This document shows, one piece after another, positions 8,063 to 16,625 of a stretch of 64,000 nucleotides of DNA. Every line of letters starts with the position of its first letter. The first letter of the stretch is position 1. The notes beneath the pieces were generated by a model that saw only the letters and a program-made list of their open reading frames with translations, was not told the DNA's origin and did not search any database. Position numbers and translations under genes: made by a program. Origin of the DNA: Streptomyces sp. Ncost-T10-10d (GTDB taxonomy: Bacteria; Actinomycetota; Actinomycetes; Streptomycetales; Streptomycetaceae); NCBI RefSeq assembly GCF_900091955.1, contig NZ_FMDF01000182.1:124001-188000 (forward strand). Direction: 5' to 3'.

Positions 8063-8092
8063 GCGCGTATGGAGCGCGTATAGGGCACGTAT
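8063..8092 (+). promoter_or_regulatory. Three 11-bp-phased direct repeats upstream of kdp
   Basis: GCGCGTAT (8063-8070), GCGCGTAT (8074-8081) and GCACGTAT (8085-8092) recur every 11 bp. OmpR-family regulators such as KdpE bind tandem half-sites with one-turn spacing, so this is the natural candidate KdpE operator of the kdp operon about 120 bp ahead of the first start codon. The binding protein is inferred. Confidence 0.6.
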
Positions 8093-8210
8093 GCGCATCG
8101 TCAAGGGCCCGCACTTCCCCGTAAGGAAGCCATCAACGCAGGCCAGGACGGCTGTGACGCGAGGTTTGCTCATGAGGTCCGAGAATCCGTACCTCATCTA
8201 GGAGCACACG

Positions 8211-8294
8211 ATGGCCGATGTGGCCTTCGTCGTCACCACGATCGCGGTGTTCGCGTTGGTGGCTCTCGTCGCCAAGGGGGTGGCGAAGCTGTGA
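8211..8294 (+). CDS. 27-residue membrane peptide encoded ahead of kdpF
   Basis: ATG at 8211 follows TAGGAG at good spacing and reads MADVAFVVTTIAVFALVALV plus a short tail AKGVAKL, then TGA at 8292-8294. It is a single predicted membrane helix with an acidic outer residue and a basic tail. Its stop overlaps the GTG of kdpF in the sequence GTGA (8291-8294), so the two should be translationally coupled. A second tiny subunit of the Kdp complex or a leader peptide are both possible. It is outside the size range of usual gene calling. I do not recognise a named family. Confidence 0.72.
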   Translation: MADVAFVVTTIAVFALVALVAKGVAKL

Positions 8295-8380
8295 CTGCCG
8301 AGAACATTGTCGGTCTGATCGTGGCCGTCGCCCTGTTGGGCTATCTCGTCCTCGCCCTTCTGTACCCGGAGAGGTTCTGA
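8291..8380 (+). CDS. kdpF: KdpF, small stabilising subunit of the Kdp K+ pump
   Basis: A 29-residue single-helix peptide (MTAENIVGLIVAVALLGYLV then LALLYPERF), the usual KdpF length and the characteristic YPERF ending. KdpF stabilises the KdpABC complex in the membrane. GTG at 8291 overlaps the stop of the preceding 27-residue ORF, and kdpA begins 7 bp after its stop. Confidence 0.92.
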   Translation: MTAENIVGLIVAVALLGYLVLALLYPERF

Positions 8381-8387
8381 GCCCGAT

Positions 8388-10052
8388 ATGAGCCCCGTCC
8401 TCGCCGGCGTGCTCCAGCTGCTCGCGCTCGTTGTGGCGCTGGGTCTGGCGTACCGCCCGCTCGGTGACTACATGGCCGGCGTCTACTCCTCGAAGAAGCA
8501 CCTCCGGGTGGAGAAGTGGATGTACAAGGCCATCGGCGCCGATCCGAACACGGAGATGCGCTGGCCCGCGTATCTGCGTGGGGTGCTCGCGTTTTCCGCG
8601 GTGAGCGTCCTCTTCCTCTACCTGCTGCAGCGGGCGCAGGGCAGTCTGCCCGGCTCGCTCGGCTTCTCCTCGATCGACCCCGACCAGGCGTTCAACACGG
8701 CGGCGTCGTTCGTCGCGAACACCAACTGGCAGTCGTACTACGGCGAGCAGGCCATGGGCCATGTCGTCCAGACCGGCGGCCTGGCGGTGCAGAACTTCGT
8801 CTCGGCGGCCGTCGGAATCGCCGTCGCGGTGGCGCTGGTACGGGGCTTCGCCCGCTCCCGCACGGGTGAGCTGGGCAACTTCTGGTCCGACCTGGTGCGC
8901 GGCACCGTACGCATCCTGCTCCCCATCTCCGTGATCGGCGCGCTGGTGCTCGTCGCCTGTGGTGCGATCCAGAACTTCTCCGGCATCCATGAGGTCGGGC
9001 AGTTCATGGGCGGCTCGCAGCAGTGGAACGGTGGCGCGGTGGCCTCGCAGGAGGTCATCAAGGAGCTGGGCACGAATGGCGGCGGCTACTTCAACGCCAA
9101 TGCGTCCCACCCGTTCGAGAACCCCAACGGGCTGTCGAACCTCTTCGAGATCTTCCTGATTCTGGTGATTCCGTTCGCGCTGACCCGCACGTTCGGCCGG
9201 ATGGTCGGTTCGCTGAAGCAGGGCTACGCGATCCTGGCGACGATGGGCGTCATCTGGCTCGGATTCAGCGCGCTGATGATGTGGACGGAATTCGCCCACC
9301 ACGGGCCCGCTTTCGATATCGCGGGCGGGGCGATGGAGGGCAAGGAGACTCGGTTCGGGATCGGCGGCTCCTCGATCTTCGCGGTGGCCACGACGCTGAC
9401 ATCGACGGGTGCGGTGAACTCGTTCCATTCCTCGTTCACGGGCTTCGGCGGCGGGATCACGATGCTGGGCATGCAGCTCGGTGAGATCGCTCCCGGTGGT
9501 ACGGGTTCGGGGCTCTACGGAATGCTGATCATGGCGATCATCGCGGTGTTCATCGCCGGTCTGATGGTCGGCCGTACGCCGGAATATCTGGGGAAGAAGA
9601 TCGGCACCCGGGAGATCAAGTTCGCGGCCTGCTACATCCTGATCACGCCGGCTCTGGTGCTGTGCTTCACCGCTGCGGCGATGGCCCTGCCCACCCCGCC
9701 CCACTCGATGACGAATACAGGGGCTCACGGCTTCTCCGAGATCCTGTACGCCTACACCTCCGGCGCCAACAACAACGGCTCGGCGTTCGCCGGACTCAAC
9801 GCGGACACGCAGTGGTTCAACACGACGATCGGGCTGGCGATGCTGCTGGGCCGGTTCCTGCCGATGGTGTTCGTGCTGGCGCTGGCCGGCTCGCTCGCCG
9901 AGCAGAAGCCCGTACCGGCGACCGTGGGAACCCTGGGCACGCACAAGCCGCTGTTCAGCGGGCTGCTGGTCGGCACGATCCTGATCATCACCGGGCTGAC
10001 CTACTTCCCGGCACTCGCGCTGGGACCGCTGGCCGAAGGGCTGGCGTCATGA
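8388..10052 (+). CDS. kdpA: KdpA, potassium-translocating subunit
   Basis: A 554-residue polytopic protein of the superfamily of K+ transporters. Ten or so membrane helices are visible, and the selectivity-filter loops carry the expected glycines: SFVANTNWQSYYG, ELGTNGGGYFNANASHPFENP, TLTSTGAVNSFHSS and SGANNNGSAFAGL. KdpA binds K+ and passes it through the KdpB-energised path. The start follows kdpF by 7 bp; the stop TGA overlaps an ATG in the kdpB frame (10049-10052). Confidence 0.97.
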   Translation: MSPVLAGVLQLLALVVALGLAYRPLGDYMAGVYSSKKHLRVEKWMYKAIGADPNTEMRWPAYLRGVLAFSAVSVLFLYLLQRAQGSLPGSLGFSSIDPDQAFNTAASFVANTNWQSYYGEQAMGHVVQTGGLAVQNFVSAAVGIAVAVALVRGFARSRTGELGNFWSDLVRGTVRILLPISVIGALVLVACGAIQNFSGIHEVGQFMGGSQQWNGGAVASQEVIKELGTNGGGYFNANASHPFENPNGLSNLFEIFLILVIPFALTRTFGRMVGSLKQGYAILATMGVIWLGFSALMMWTEFAHHGPAFDIAGGAMEGKETRFGIGGSSIFAVATTLTSTGAVNSFHSSFTGFGGGITMLGMQLGEIAPGGTGSGLYGMLIMAIIAVFIAGLMVGRTPEYLGKKIGTREIKFAACYILITPALVLCFTAAAMALPTPPHSMTNTGAHGFSEILYAYTSGANNNGSAFAGLNADTQWFNTTIGLAMLLGRFLPMVFVLALAGSLAEQKPVPATVGTLGTHKPLFSGLLVGTILIITGLTYFPALALGPLAEGLAS

Positions 10053-12175
10053 CCACTCGCCTGAAGCAAGAGGACTCGATGTCCACTGTCACGCCCACCC
10101 GGACACCGCACCAGGACGCGCCCACGGGCCACCAGAGCGAAGGACGCGTCGGCGGGGGCCTGTTCGACCCCAAGCAGCTGCTCAAGTCCTTCCCGGACGC
10201 GGTACGCAAACTGGACCCCCGGGTGATGGTCAAGTCACCTGTGATGTTCGTGGTGCTGATCGGCTCGGTGCTCACCACCGTGCTCGCGGTACTGGATCCG
10301 GGCGACTGGTTCGGCTGGGCGATCGCGGCCTGGCTGTGGCTGACGACGATCTTCGCCAACCTGGCGGAGGCGGTCGCCGAGGGCCGTGGCAAGGCGCAGG
10401 CCGACACGCTGCGCAAGGCCAAGACCGACACCGTCGCCCGGCGGCTGACCGGCACGAACGAGGAGCGGGTGCCGGGTACCGAACTGCGCATCGGTGATCT
10501 GGTCGTCTGCGAGGCCGGTGACATCATTCCCGGTGACGGGGATGTCGTCGAGGGTGTCGCGAGTGTGGACGAGTCCGCGATCACGGGCGAGTCCGCGCCG
10601 GTCATCCGGGAGTCGGGCGGTGACCGCTCGGCGGTGACCGGGGGCACGAAGGTGCTCTCCGACCGGGTCGTCATCAAGATCACCACGAAGCCGGGTGAGA
10701 CGTTCATCGACCGGATGATCGCCCTGGTCGAAGGCGCAGCCCGGCAGAAGACCCCCAACGAGATCGCCCTGAACATCCTCCTGGCGTCCCTCACCGTCGT
10801 CTTCCTGCTCGCCGTCGTCACTCTGCAGCCCTTCGCGATCTACGCGGGCCAGAAGCAGTCGTTGATCGTGCTGACCGCACTGCTGGTCTGCCTGATCCCG
10901 ACGACCATCGGCGCGCTGCTCTCGGCGATCGGTATCGCCGGCATGGACCGGCTGGTGCAGCGCAACGTCCTTGCCATGTCGGGGCGTGCCGTCGAGGCCG
11001 CGGGGGATGTCTCGACCCTGCTCCTCGACAAGACCGGCACCATCACGCTCGGCAACCGTCAGGCCGCCGAATTCCTCCCGGTCAAGGGCACGACCGAGGC
11101 CGAACTGGCGGACGCCGCCCAGCTCTCCTCACTCGCCGACGAGACCCCCGAGGGCCGTTCCGTCGTCGTGCTCGCCAAGGAGAAGTACGCACTGCGCGAG
11201 CGTCATCAGGGCGAACTGCGGCACGCCGAGTGGGTCGCGTTCACCGCCCAGACCCGCATGTCGGGTGTGGACGTCGACGGACGCAAGGTCCGCAAGGGCG
11301 CGACCGGTTCGGTCGTCGCCTGGGTGAAGGAGCGCGGCGGCAGCGTCTCGCAGGACGCGCAGGTGCTCACCGACCAGATCTCCCAGGCCGGCGGCACACC
11401 GCTGCTGGTCGCCCTGGAGGACGAGCACGGCGCCCGGGTCCTGGGTGTCATCCACCTCAAGGACGTCGTCAAGGAGGGCATGCGGGAGCGGTTCGACGAG
11501 CTGCGCCGCATGGGCATCAAGACGGTCATGATCACCGGGGACAACCCGCTGACCGCGAAGGCAATCGCCGAGGAGGCCGGCGTCGACGACTTCCTCGCCG
11601 AGGCCACCCCCGAGGACAAGATGGCCCTCATCAAGCGGGAACAGGCCGGCGGCAAACTCGTCGCGATGACCGGTGACGGCACCAACGACGCACCGGCGCT
11701 GGCTCAGGCGGATGTCGGCGTGGCCATGAACACCGGTACCTCGGCCGCGAAAGAGGCCGGGAACATGGTGGACCTGGACTCCAACCCCACAAAGCTGATC
11801 GAGATCGTCGAGATCGGCAAGCAGCTCCTCATCACCCGCGGAGCCCTGACCACCTTCTCGATAGCCAACGACGTCGCGAAGTACTTCGCGATCATCCCGG
11901 CAATGTTCGCGGTGGCCTACCCCGGCCTGGACAAGCTCAACATCATGCAGCTGTCCTCGCCCCAGTCCGCGATCCTGTCCGCGGTCGTCTTCAACGCGCT
12001 GATCATCATCGCGCTCGTACCGCTCGCCCTGAAGGGCGTGCGCTACCGGCCCAGCAGCGCCGACTCGATGCTCCGCCGCAACCTCGGGATCTACGGACTG
12101 GGCGGCCTGATCGCCCCGTTCATCGGCATCAAGATCATCGACCTGATCATCTCCCTCATCCCCGGAATCGGCTGA
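10049..12175 (+). CDS. kdpB: KdpB, P-type ATPase subunit
   Basis: A 708-residue P-type ATPase that powers K+ import. Motifs in order: ITGESAP (actuator TGES), LLDKTGTITLGN (phosphorylated Asp), RMSGVD, MITGDNPLTAKAIA and MTGDGTNDAPALAQADVGVAM (hinge). Membrane helices flank these. The ATG at 10049 overlaps the kdpA stop (ATGA); an alternative ATG at 10079 has its own AGAGG site and would shorten the protein by 10 residues. kdpC starts 6 bp after the stop. Confidence 0.97.
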   Translation: MTTRLKQEDSMSTVTPTRTPHQDAPTGHQSEGRVGGGLFDPKQLLKSFPDAVRKLDPRVMVKSPVMFVVLIGSVLTTVLAVLDPGDWFGWAIAAWLWLTTIFANLAEAVAEGRGKAQADTLRKAKTDTVARRLTGTNEERVPGTELRIGDLVVCEAGDIIPGDGDVVEGVASVDESAITGESAPVIRESGGDRSAVTGGTKVLSDRVVIKITTKPGETFIDRMIALVEGAARQKTPNEIALNILLASLTVVFLLAVVTLQPFAIYAGQKQSLIVLTALLVCLIPTTIGALLSAIGIAGMDRLVQRNVLAMSGRAVEAAGDVSTLLLDKTGTITLGNRQAAEFLPVKGTTEAELADAAQLSSLADETPEGRSVVVLAKEKYALRERHQGELRHAEWVAFTAQTRMSGVDVDGRKVRKGATGSVVAWVKERGGSVSQDAQVLTDQISQAGGTPLLVALEDEHGARVLGVIHLKDVVKEGMRERFDELRRMGIKTVMITGDNPLTAKAIAEEAGVDDFLAEATPEDKMALIKREQAGGKLVAMTGDGTNDAPALAQADVGVAMNTGTSAAKEAGNMVDLDSNPTKLIEIVEIGKQLLITRGALTTFSIANDVAKYFAIIPAMFAVAYPGLDKLNIMQLSSPQSAILSAVVFNALIIIALVPLALKGVRYRPSSADSMLRRNLGIYGLGGLIAPFIGIKIIDLIISLIPGIG

Positions 12176-12181
12176 CCTGCC

Positions 12182-12850
12182 ATGAACAACTCCGTAGGAA
12201 ACACCGCCCGGCTGCTCTGGGCCGGACTGCGTGCCCTGCTCGTCCTCACCGTCGTGTGCGGCGTCATCTACCCGCTCGCCGTCACCGCTGTCGCCCAGGG
12301 CATCTTCCCCGACAAGGCCAACGGCTCCGAGATCAGCTCCAACGGCAAGGTCGTCGGCTCCGAACTCATCGGCCAGCGCTACGACCTGCCGCTGAAGAAG
12401 GGAGAGGAAACCGCGGCCCCGGACCTCAAGTGGTTCCAGCCGCGCCCCTCCAACGGACTCGGCACCAACAGCGTCAACACCCAGTACAAACTGATCCTCT
12501 CCGGCGCGACCAACCGCTCCGGCGACAACAAGGAACTCATCGACTGGGTCACCGCCGCCAAGGCAGCCGTCGTCAAGGACAACTCCGTCCCCGGCCACCC
12601 CGTCAACCCCGCCGATGTGCCCGCCGACGCCGTCACCTCATCGGGCTCCGGCCTCGACCCCGCCATCTCCCCGGCATACGCACAGCTCCAGGTACGCCGC
12701 GTCGCCGAGCGCAACCACCTCGACGTCGCCCAGGTCGAGAAGCTCGTCGAGCGGCACACCGACGGCCGGATCCTCGGCTTCGTCGGAGAGCCCCGGGTCA
12801 ACGTCCTCCAGCTCAACATCGCACTCAAGCAGCTGGTGAACGGGTCCTGA
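12182..12850 (+). CDS. kdpC: KdpC, chaperone-like subunit of the Kdp pump
   Basis: A 222-residue protein with one N-terminal membrane helix (LLWAGLRALLVLTVVCGVIYPLAV) and an extracytoplasmic domain with the family features GSELIGQ, WFQPRPS, DAVTSSGSGLDPAISPAYAQLQV and RVNVLQLNIAL. It stabilises nucleotide binding by KdpB. Last gene of kdpFABC; a hairpin follows 13 bp after the stop. Confidence 0.97.
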   Translation: MNNSVGNTARLLWAGLRALLVLTVVCGVIYPLAVTAVAQGIFPDKANGSEISSNGKVVGSELIGQRYDLPLKKGEETAAPDLKWFQPRPSNGLGTNSVNTQYKLILSGATNRSGDNKELIDWVTAAKAAVVKDNSVPGHPVNPADVPADAVTSSGSGLDPAISPAYAQLQVRRVAERNHLDVAQVEKLVERHTDGRILGFVGEPRVNVLQLNIALKQLVNGS

Positions 12851-12863
12851 GGAATTGAGGGCA

Positions 12864-12892
12864 CTGAGGCCGGCCGTGGTGGCCGGCCTCAG
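12864..12892. terminator. Terminator between kdpC and the convergent peptidase gene
   Basis: A perfect 12-bp stem (CTGAGGCCGGCC / GGCCGGCCTCAG) with a 5-nt loop. It sits between kdpC (+) and the M1 peptidase gene (-), so it can act in both directions. Confidence 0.85.
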
Positions 12893-12919
12893 GCCGTCGG
12901 GCCGCCAATGCACGCCGGT

Positions 12920-14350
12920 CTAGCGGGTCGGCGTGCCCAGGCTGCCCGGATAGAGGTACTTCTCCGGCGGGATCACCGTGCCGTCGACCCACGCCCCGAA
13001 GAACCCCTTGAGGTCCTTGCCCGAGACCCTCGCCGCCAGCGCCTCGAACTGCCGGAACGAGGCGTTGCCGTACGCGTGGTCGCGGGTCCAGGACCTGAGC
13101 GTCCGGAAGAACGCGTCGTCACCGACCGTGCGCCGCAGGGCGTGCAGCATCAGGGAACCCTTGAAGTACAGCGCGGAAGCCAACTCCCTGCCCTGGCCCG
13201 GGTCGTAGAGCTTGGTGGACCAGAACGACGGGTCGTCCCTGCTGTCCTCGACCTCGGATCGGTAGTAGTCCTTGTCGAGATCGGCGCCCTTGTGCTCCTC
13301 CCACAACTGCCCGGCGTACTGGGCGAAGCACTCCGCGATGCAGCCGTCCCGCCAGTCCGCGAACGACACGCTGTCGCCGAACCACTGGTGGGTGTTCTCG
13401 TGGACCATCGAGGCGTCGAAGAGCATCGCGTCGTACGTGGGTCGGCTCTGCGTCTCCAGGGCGATGGGGCCACCGGTGGGCTCCTCCGTGGCGCCGACGA
13501 CGATGGCGCCCGCCGAGGAGAAGGGGTACGGGCCGAACTTCGCGGCCAGGAAGTCCAGAATCTCCGTCTGCTCGGCCTCCGCTTCCGGGTCGATGACGGC
13601 GTCGGGGCTGTATGCCGTGATGACCGGTGTTCCGGCGGCCGTCTTTCCCCGGTGGACGGTGAACCTGTCGATGGCGACGGTGCTGAGGTACGTCGCCAGC
13701 GGCTTGTCCTCGAACCAGCGGAAGGTCTTTCTGCCGTCCTTGACGGTGGCCGGGCCGGGCAGGCCGTTGCCGATGACCGTCCAGCCGTCGGGCACCGTCG
13801 CGGTGAGGGCGAAGGTCGCCTTGTCGGACGGGTGGTCGTTGGCGGGATACCAGGAGGTCGCGGCATGCGGTTCGCCCGCCACGTACGCGCCGCCGCTCTT
13901 CAGCGTGTGCCAGCCCTCGGCGTCGGGCTCGCCCGCGTACTTCACCCGGACCGCGAACGTCGTGCCCTGCACGACCGGGCGGGCCGGGGTGATGACCAGC
14001 TCATGGGCGCCGGACCGGGAGAACGCCTTCACCGGGGTGCCGTCCACCGTGACCGAAGCCACGGTGAAGCCCTTGAGGTCCAGGCTGAAGCGGTCAAGGC
14101 CGGTCAGGGCGCGGGCGGTGACGGTGGTGTCGCCGTCCAGGTGGTCGGTGCGCGCCGGATCGTAGGCGATACGGACGTCGTAGCGGGAGACGTCGTAGCC
14201 GGAGTTGCCGTCGTCGGGGAAGTACGGATCACCGACGCCCGGACCGCCGATGGCGGCCGAGGCGGGGAGAATGGTCAGTACAGTGCCGCTGACGACCGCG
14301 GCCACGAGGGCGGCAGCGGTTCTGCGACGTCGATTCAGCAGTCTGTGCAT
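12920..14350 (-). CDS. Secreted M1-family metallopeptidase
   Basis: A 476-residue zinc peptidase. The N-terminus is a signal peptide (basic MHRLLNRRRRT, hydrophobic core, ASA-AIGGP cleavage area). The M1 zinc site HENTHQW with the distal ligand in IAECFAQY is present, preceded by a substituted exopeptidase region (ATEEPTGGPIALE in place of GAMEN). The C-terminal armadillo domain of large aminopeptidases is missing, as in short actinobacterial secreted M1 enzymes. ATG at 14350 is chosen because AGGAG precedes it and the signal peptide begins there; the frame is open further upstream. It lies 22 bp downstream of the M28 peptidase gene, probably one transcript. Likely role: extracellular peptide degradation. 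Confidence 0.92.
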   Translation of the reverse strand: MHRLLNRRRRTAAALVAAVVSGTVLTILPASAAIGGPGVGDPYFPDDGNSGYDVSRYDVRIAYDPARTDHLDGDTTVTARALTGLDRFSLDLKGFTVASVTVDGTPVKAFSRSGAHELVITPARPVVQGTTFAVRVKYAGEPDAEGWHTLKSGGAYVAGEPHAATSWYPANDHPSDKATFALTATVPDGWTVIGNGLPGPATVKDGRKTFRWFEDKPLATYLSTVAIDRFTVHRGKTAAGTPVITAYSPDAVIDPEAEAEQTEILDFLAAKFGPYPFSSAGAIVVGATEEPTGGPIALETQSRPTYDAMLFDASMVHENTHQWFGDSVSFADWRDGCIAECFAQYAGQLWEEHKGADLDKDYYRSEVEDSRDDPSFWSTKLYDPGQGRELASALYFKGSLMLHALRRTVGDDAFFRTLRSWTRDHAYGNASFRQFEALAARVSGKDLKGFFGAWVDGTVIPPEKYLYPGSLGTPTR

Positions 14351-14372
14351 GTCTCGCTCCTGGGGATGGGGG

Positions 14373-15287
14373 TCAGCGTCGGGGAGTGGTGGCGGCGAGT
14401 TTCCACAGCACGCCGATGAGGGCATCGGTGCTGGTCTTCTCCGTCTTCGGGTCCACGTTGGCGAGGTTGTCGCATGCCTCGTGGATGCAGTCCGAGATAC
14501 CGGTGCTGAAGCCGGACGACGGGATGCCCGCGTTTCCGAACGACTCGTGGTCCGAACCGCCGACGCCGATGTCGAACGTGGGGATGTTCCGTTCGGCGAA
14601 CCATGCCTCGAACGCCTGCTGGGCTTCGGTCTCGCCGTGCTCGTCGTCGTGGACCACGAGCCACTGCCGGGTGTTCCTGCTGCCCGCCTGGTCGAAGTTG
14701 AGGTAGACGTCGATCTTGCGGCGCTCGGCCCCGGAGAGCTTCCCGACGTAGTCCGCCGAGCCGATCAGTCCCGGCTCCTCCGCGCCCCACCATGCGAACC
14801 GAAGGTGCCGCTCGGGCCCCGGACGGGACTTGGCCACCTGAAGGGCGGTGGCCAGGACGGCGGCCGAGCCCGAGCCGTTGTCGTTGATCCCCGGGCCCTC
14901 CTCGACGCTGTCGAGGTGGGCGCCGGTCAGCAGCACGTGATCCGGGTCGCCGCCCGGCCAGTCGGCGATCAGGTTGTTGCCGGTGGCGCCGTTGTGGGTG
15001 AAGGGGACCAGTTTCGTGCGGAAGCCGGCCCGGTCCAGGGCGTTCTTCACATACGCCACCGAGTCCGCGTATCCCTGCGTGCCGTGCGCGCGGTTGCCGC
15101 CGTTGCGGTCGGCGATGTGCTGCAGGGCGCGCAGGTGGGGCATCACCTGCTGCTCGGAGACGGTGGGGGCGGTGGGGGCCTGCGCTTTCGCGGGGGCGGT
15201 TGCGGCTGCGGCGGGGACCGCGGACAGGGACAGGGATATCCCGAGGGCTCCGGCTGCCAGCCCGGGAAGGCTCCTTCGTAACGTCAT
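14373..15287 (-). CDS. Secreted M28-family aminopeptidase
   Basis: A 304-residue di-zinc aminopeptidase related to Streptomyces griseus aminopeptidase. Signal peptide at residues 1-30 (LRRSLPGLAAGALG... AVPAAAA). Metal ligands are visible in order: GAHLDSV (His, Asp nearby), GINDNGSGSAAV (bridging Asp), WGAEEPGLIGS (catalytic Glu pair), LNFDQAG (Asp) and the late His in ISDCIHEACDN. ATG at 15287 follows AAAGGG; a GTG two codons upstream is less well placed. First gene of a two-peptidase operon, divergent from the ABC ATPase gene. Confidence 0.94.
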   Translation of the reverse strand: MTLRRSLPGLAAGALGISLSLSAVPAAAATAPAKAQAPTAPTVSEQQVMPHLRALQHIADRNGGNRAHGTQGYADSVAYVKNALDRAGFRTKLVPFTHNGATGNNLIADWPGGDPDHVLLTGAHLDSVEEGPGINDNGSGSAAVLATALQVAKSRPGPERHLRFAWWGAEEPGLIGSADYVGKLSGAERRKIDVYLNFDQAGSRNTRQWLVVHDDEHGETEAQQAFEAWFAERNIPTFDIGVGGSDHESFGNAGIPSSGFSTGISDCIHEACDNLANVDPKTEKTSTDALIGVLWKLAATTPRR

Positions 15288-15722
15288 GCGCACCCTTTCA
15301 AGGACGGGGCACTCGCCCCGGTGGACCCTGGCAAGGCTGGTCAGTCGGTGTCAGGAAGTTGTCGGGAAGCGGTTGTGCTCCGATGAGGAAGACGTCCGCG
15401 CCGTTCGGCGCTGTGAAGTGACTGTCCGTCAAGTGCGTGCGCGGTGATGGTGTCCAGCTTGTCCGGACCATTGCGGCACGTGTGGTGTCCACCCATACTG
15501 ACTTGATCATCCGGGGGGATGAGAGGGGCCAGGGGGGCCGGTGGGGAATCGGGGACGACGGACGCCTGCACTGGGACTCGGTCACCGGGTGCGCCTCACC
15601 GCCGAGAACGACCACATCGGCGTCCGGCCGGATGCCTGACCACCGCCCTTCGGCCATTGCCCCGCCCTGTGCCCGATGCACATACTGGCGGCCGACGGGA
15701 CCGAGCATGTACGGGGAGAAGC
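15288..15722. promoter_or_regulatory. Divergent region between M28 peptidase and ABC ATPase genes
   Basis: 435 bp without a supported gene; the open frames across it lack ribosome sites and coding character. It must carry promoters for both flanking genes. No inverted repeat longer than 6 bp or riboswitch-like fold was noticed. Confidence 0.4.
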
Positions 15723-16472
15723 ATGAGCGACAACATCGGCCGGACGAGCACCGGCGGGCAGAGCGGCGTGGCGGTCGCCGAGGACCTGGCCCGCGGGCCC
15801 ATGGTCCGGGTCGAGGACCTGCACCGCTCGTACGGCACCGGCGCCGCGGCCGTGCACGCGCTGCGCGGGGTGTCCTTCGAGGTGCCGCGCGGTGAGCTCG
15901 TCGCACTCAAGGGACGCTCGGGCTCAGGCAAGACGACGCTCCTCAACCTCGTCGGTGGCCTCGACAGCCCCGACGGCGGCCGGATCACCGTCGGCGGCAC
16001 GGACCTCGCCGAACTCGGCGAGAACGGGCTCCTGGAGCTGCGCCGGGACAGGATCGGTTTCATCTTCCAGTCGTTCGGCCTGATCCCGATCCTGACCGCC
16101 GCGGAGAACGTCGGCGTACCCATGCGGCTGCGCAAGGCGGACCCGCGCGAGCGCGAGGACCGGGTGGCGCTGCTGCTCTCCATGGTCGGCCTCGCCGACC
16201 ACGCCGCTCAGCGCCCCGGTGAACTCTCCGGCGGCCAGCAGCAGCGCGTCGCGATCGCCCGCGCACTGGCCAACCGCCCCGCGCTGCTGATCGCGGACGA
16301 GCCGACGGGGCAGCTCGACGCGGAGACCGGACTCGCGGTGATGGAGCTGCTGAGGGCGGTGGTGCGGAGTGAAGGCGTCACAGCGCTGGTGGCGACGCAT
16401 GACGCGCAGCTGCTGGGGCTGGCGGACCGGGTGCTGGAGCTGAGCGACGGGCACCTCGTCGAATACGAGTAG
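15723..16472 (+). CDS. ABC transporter ATP-binding protein (LolD/MacB type)
   Basis: A 249-residue ATPase. Walker A GRSGSGKTT, Q-loop FIFQSFGLIP, signature LSGGQQQR, Walker B ALLIADEPT, D-loop and H-loop (VATHD) are all intact. The sub-type matches ATPases that pair with FtsX/MacB-like permeases and act in export or envelope release. ATG at 15723 follows GGGGAGAAG. No permease gene adjoins it: the neighbours are a divergent peptidase and kdpD, so it is an orphan here and its partner is unknown. Confidence 0.92.
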   Translation: MSDNIGRTSTGGQSGVAVAEDLARGPMVRVEDLHRSYGTGAAAVHALRGVSFEVPRGELVALKGRSGSGKTTLLNLVGGLDSPDGGRITVGGTDLAELGENGLLELRRDRIGFIFQSFGLIPILTAAENVGVPMRLRKADPREREDRVALLLSMVGLADHAAQRPGELSGGQQQRVAIARALANRPALLIADEPTGQLDAETGLAVMELLRAVVRSEGVTALVATHDAQLLGLADRVLELSDGHLVEYE

Positions 16473-16575
16473 GGGGCGGGGCGGGGGCCGGGTCCGTCCG
16501 AGGCGTCAGAATCCTGTCAATTCGGTTCCTCGCCCCACCCCCGTCCCATTTGTCGAGAATCCTCGGGGTAGCTTC

Positions 16576-16607
16576 GAACCGGCTGCCGCATCGGCGGCAG
16601 CCGGTTC
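16576..16607 (+). promoter_or_regulatory. Leader hairpin 19 nt upstream of kdpD
   Basis: A perfect 14-bp stem (GAACCGGCTGCCGC and complement, arms 16576-16589 and 16594-16607) with a 4-nt loop ATCG. It is too close to the kdpD start (16626) to be an ordinary promoter-distal terminator of the ABC gene only; it may be an operator dyad, an mRNA leader structure, or a terminator placed just before kdpD. Confidence 0.6.
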
Positions 16608-16625
16608 AGAGAAGACAATGGGGCC

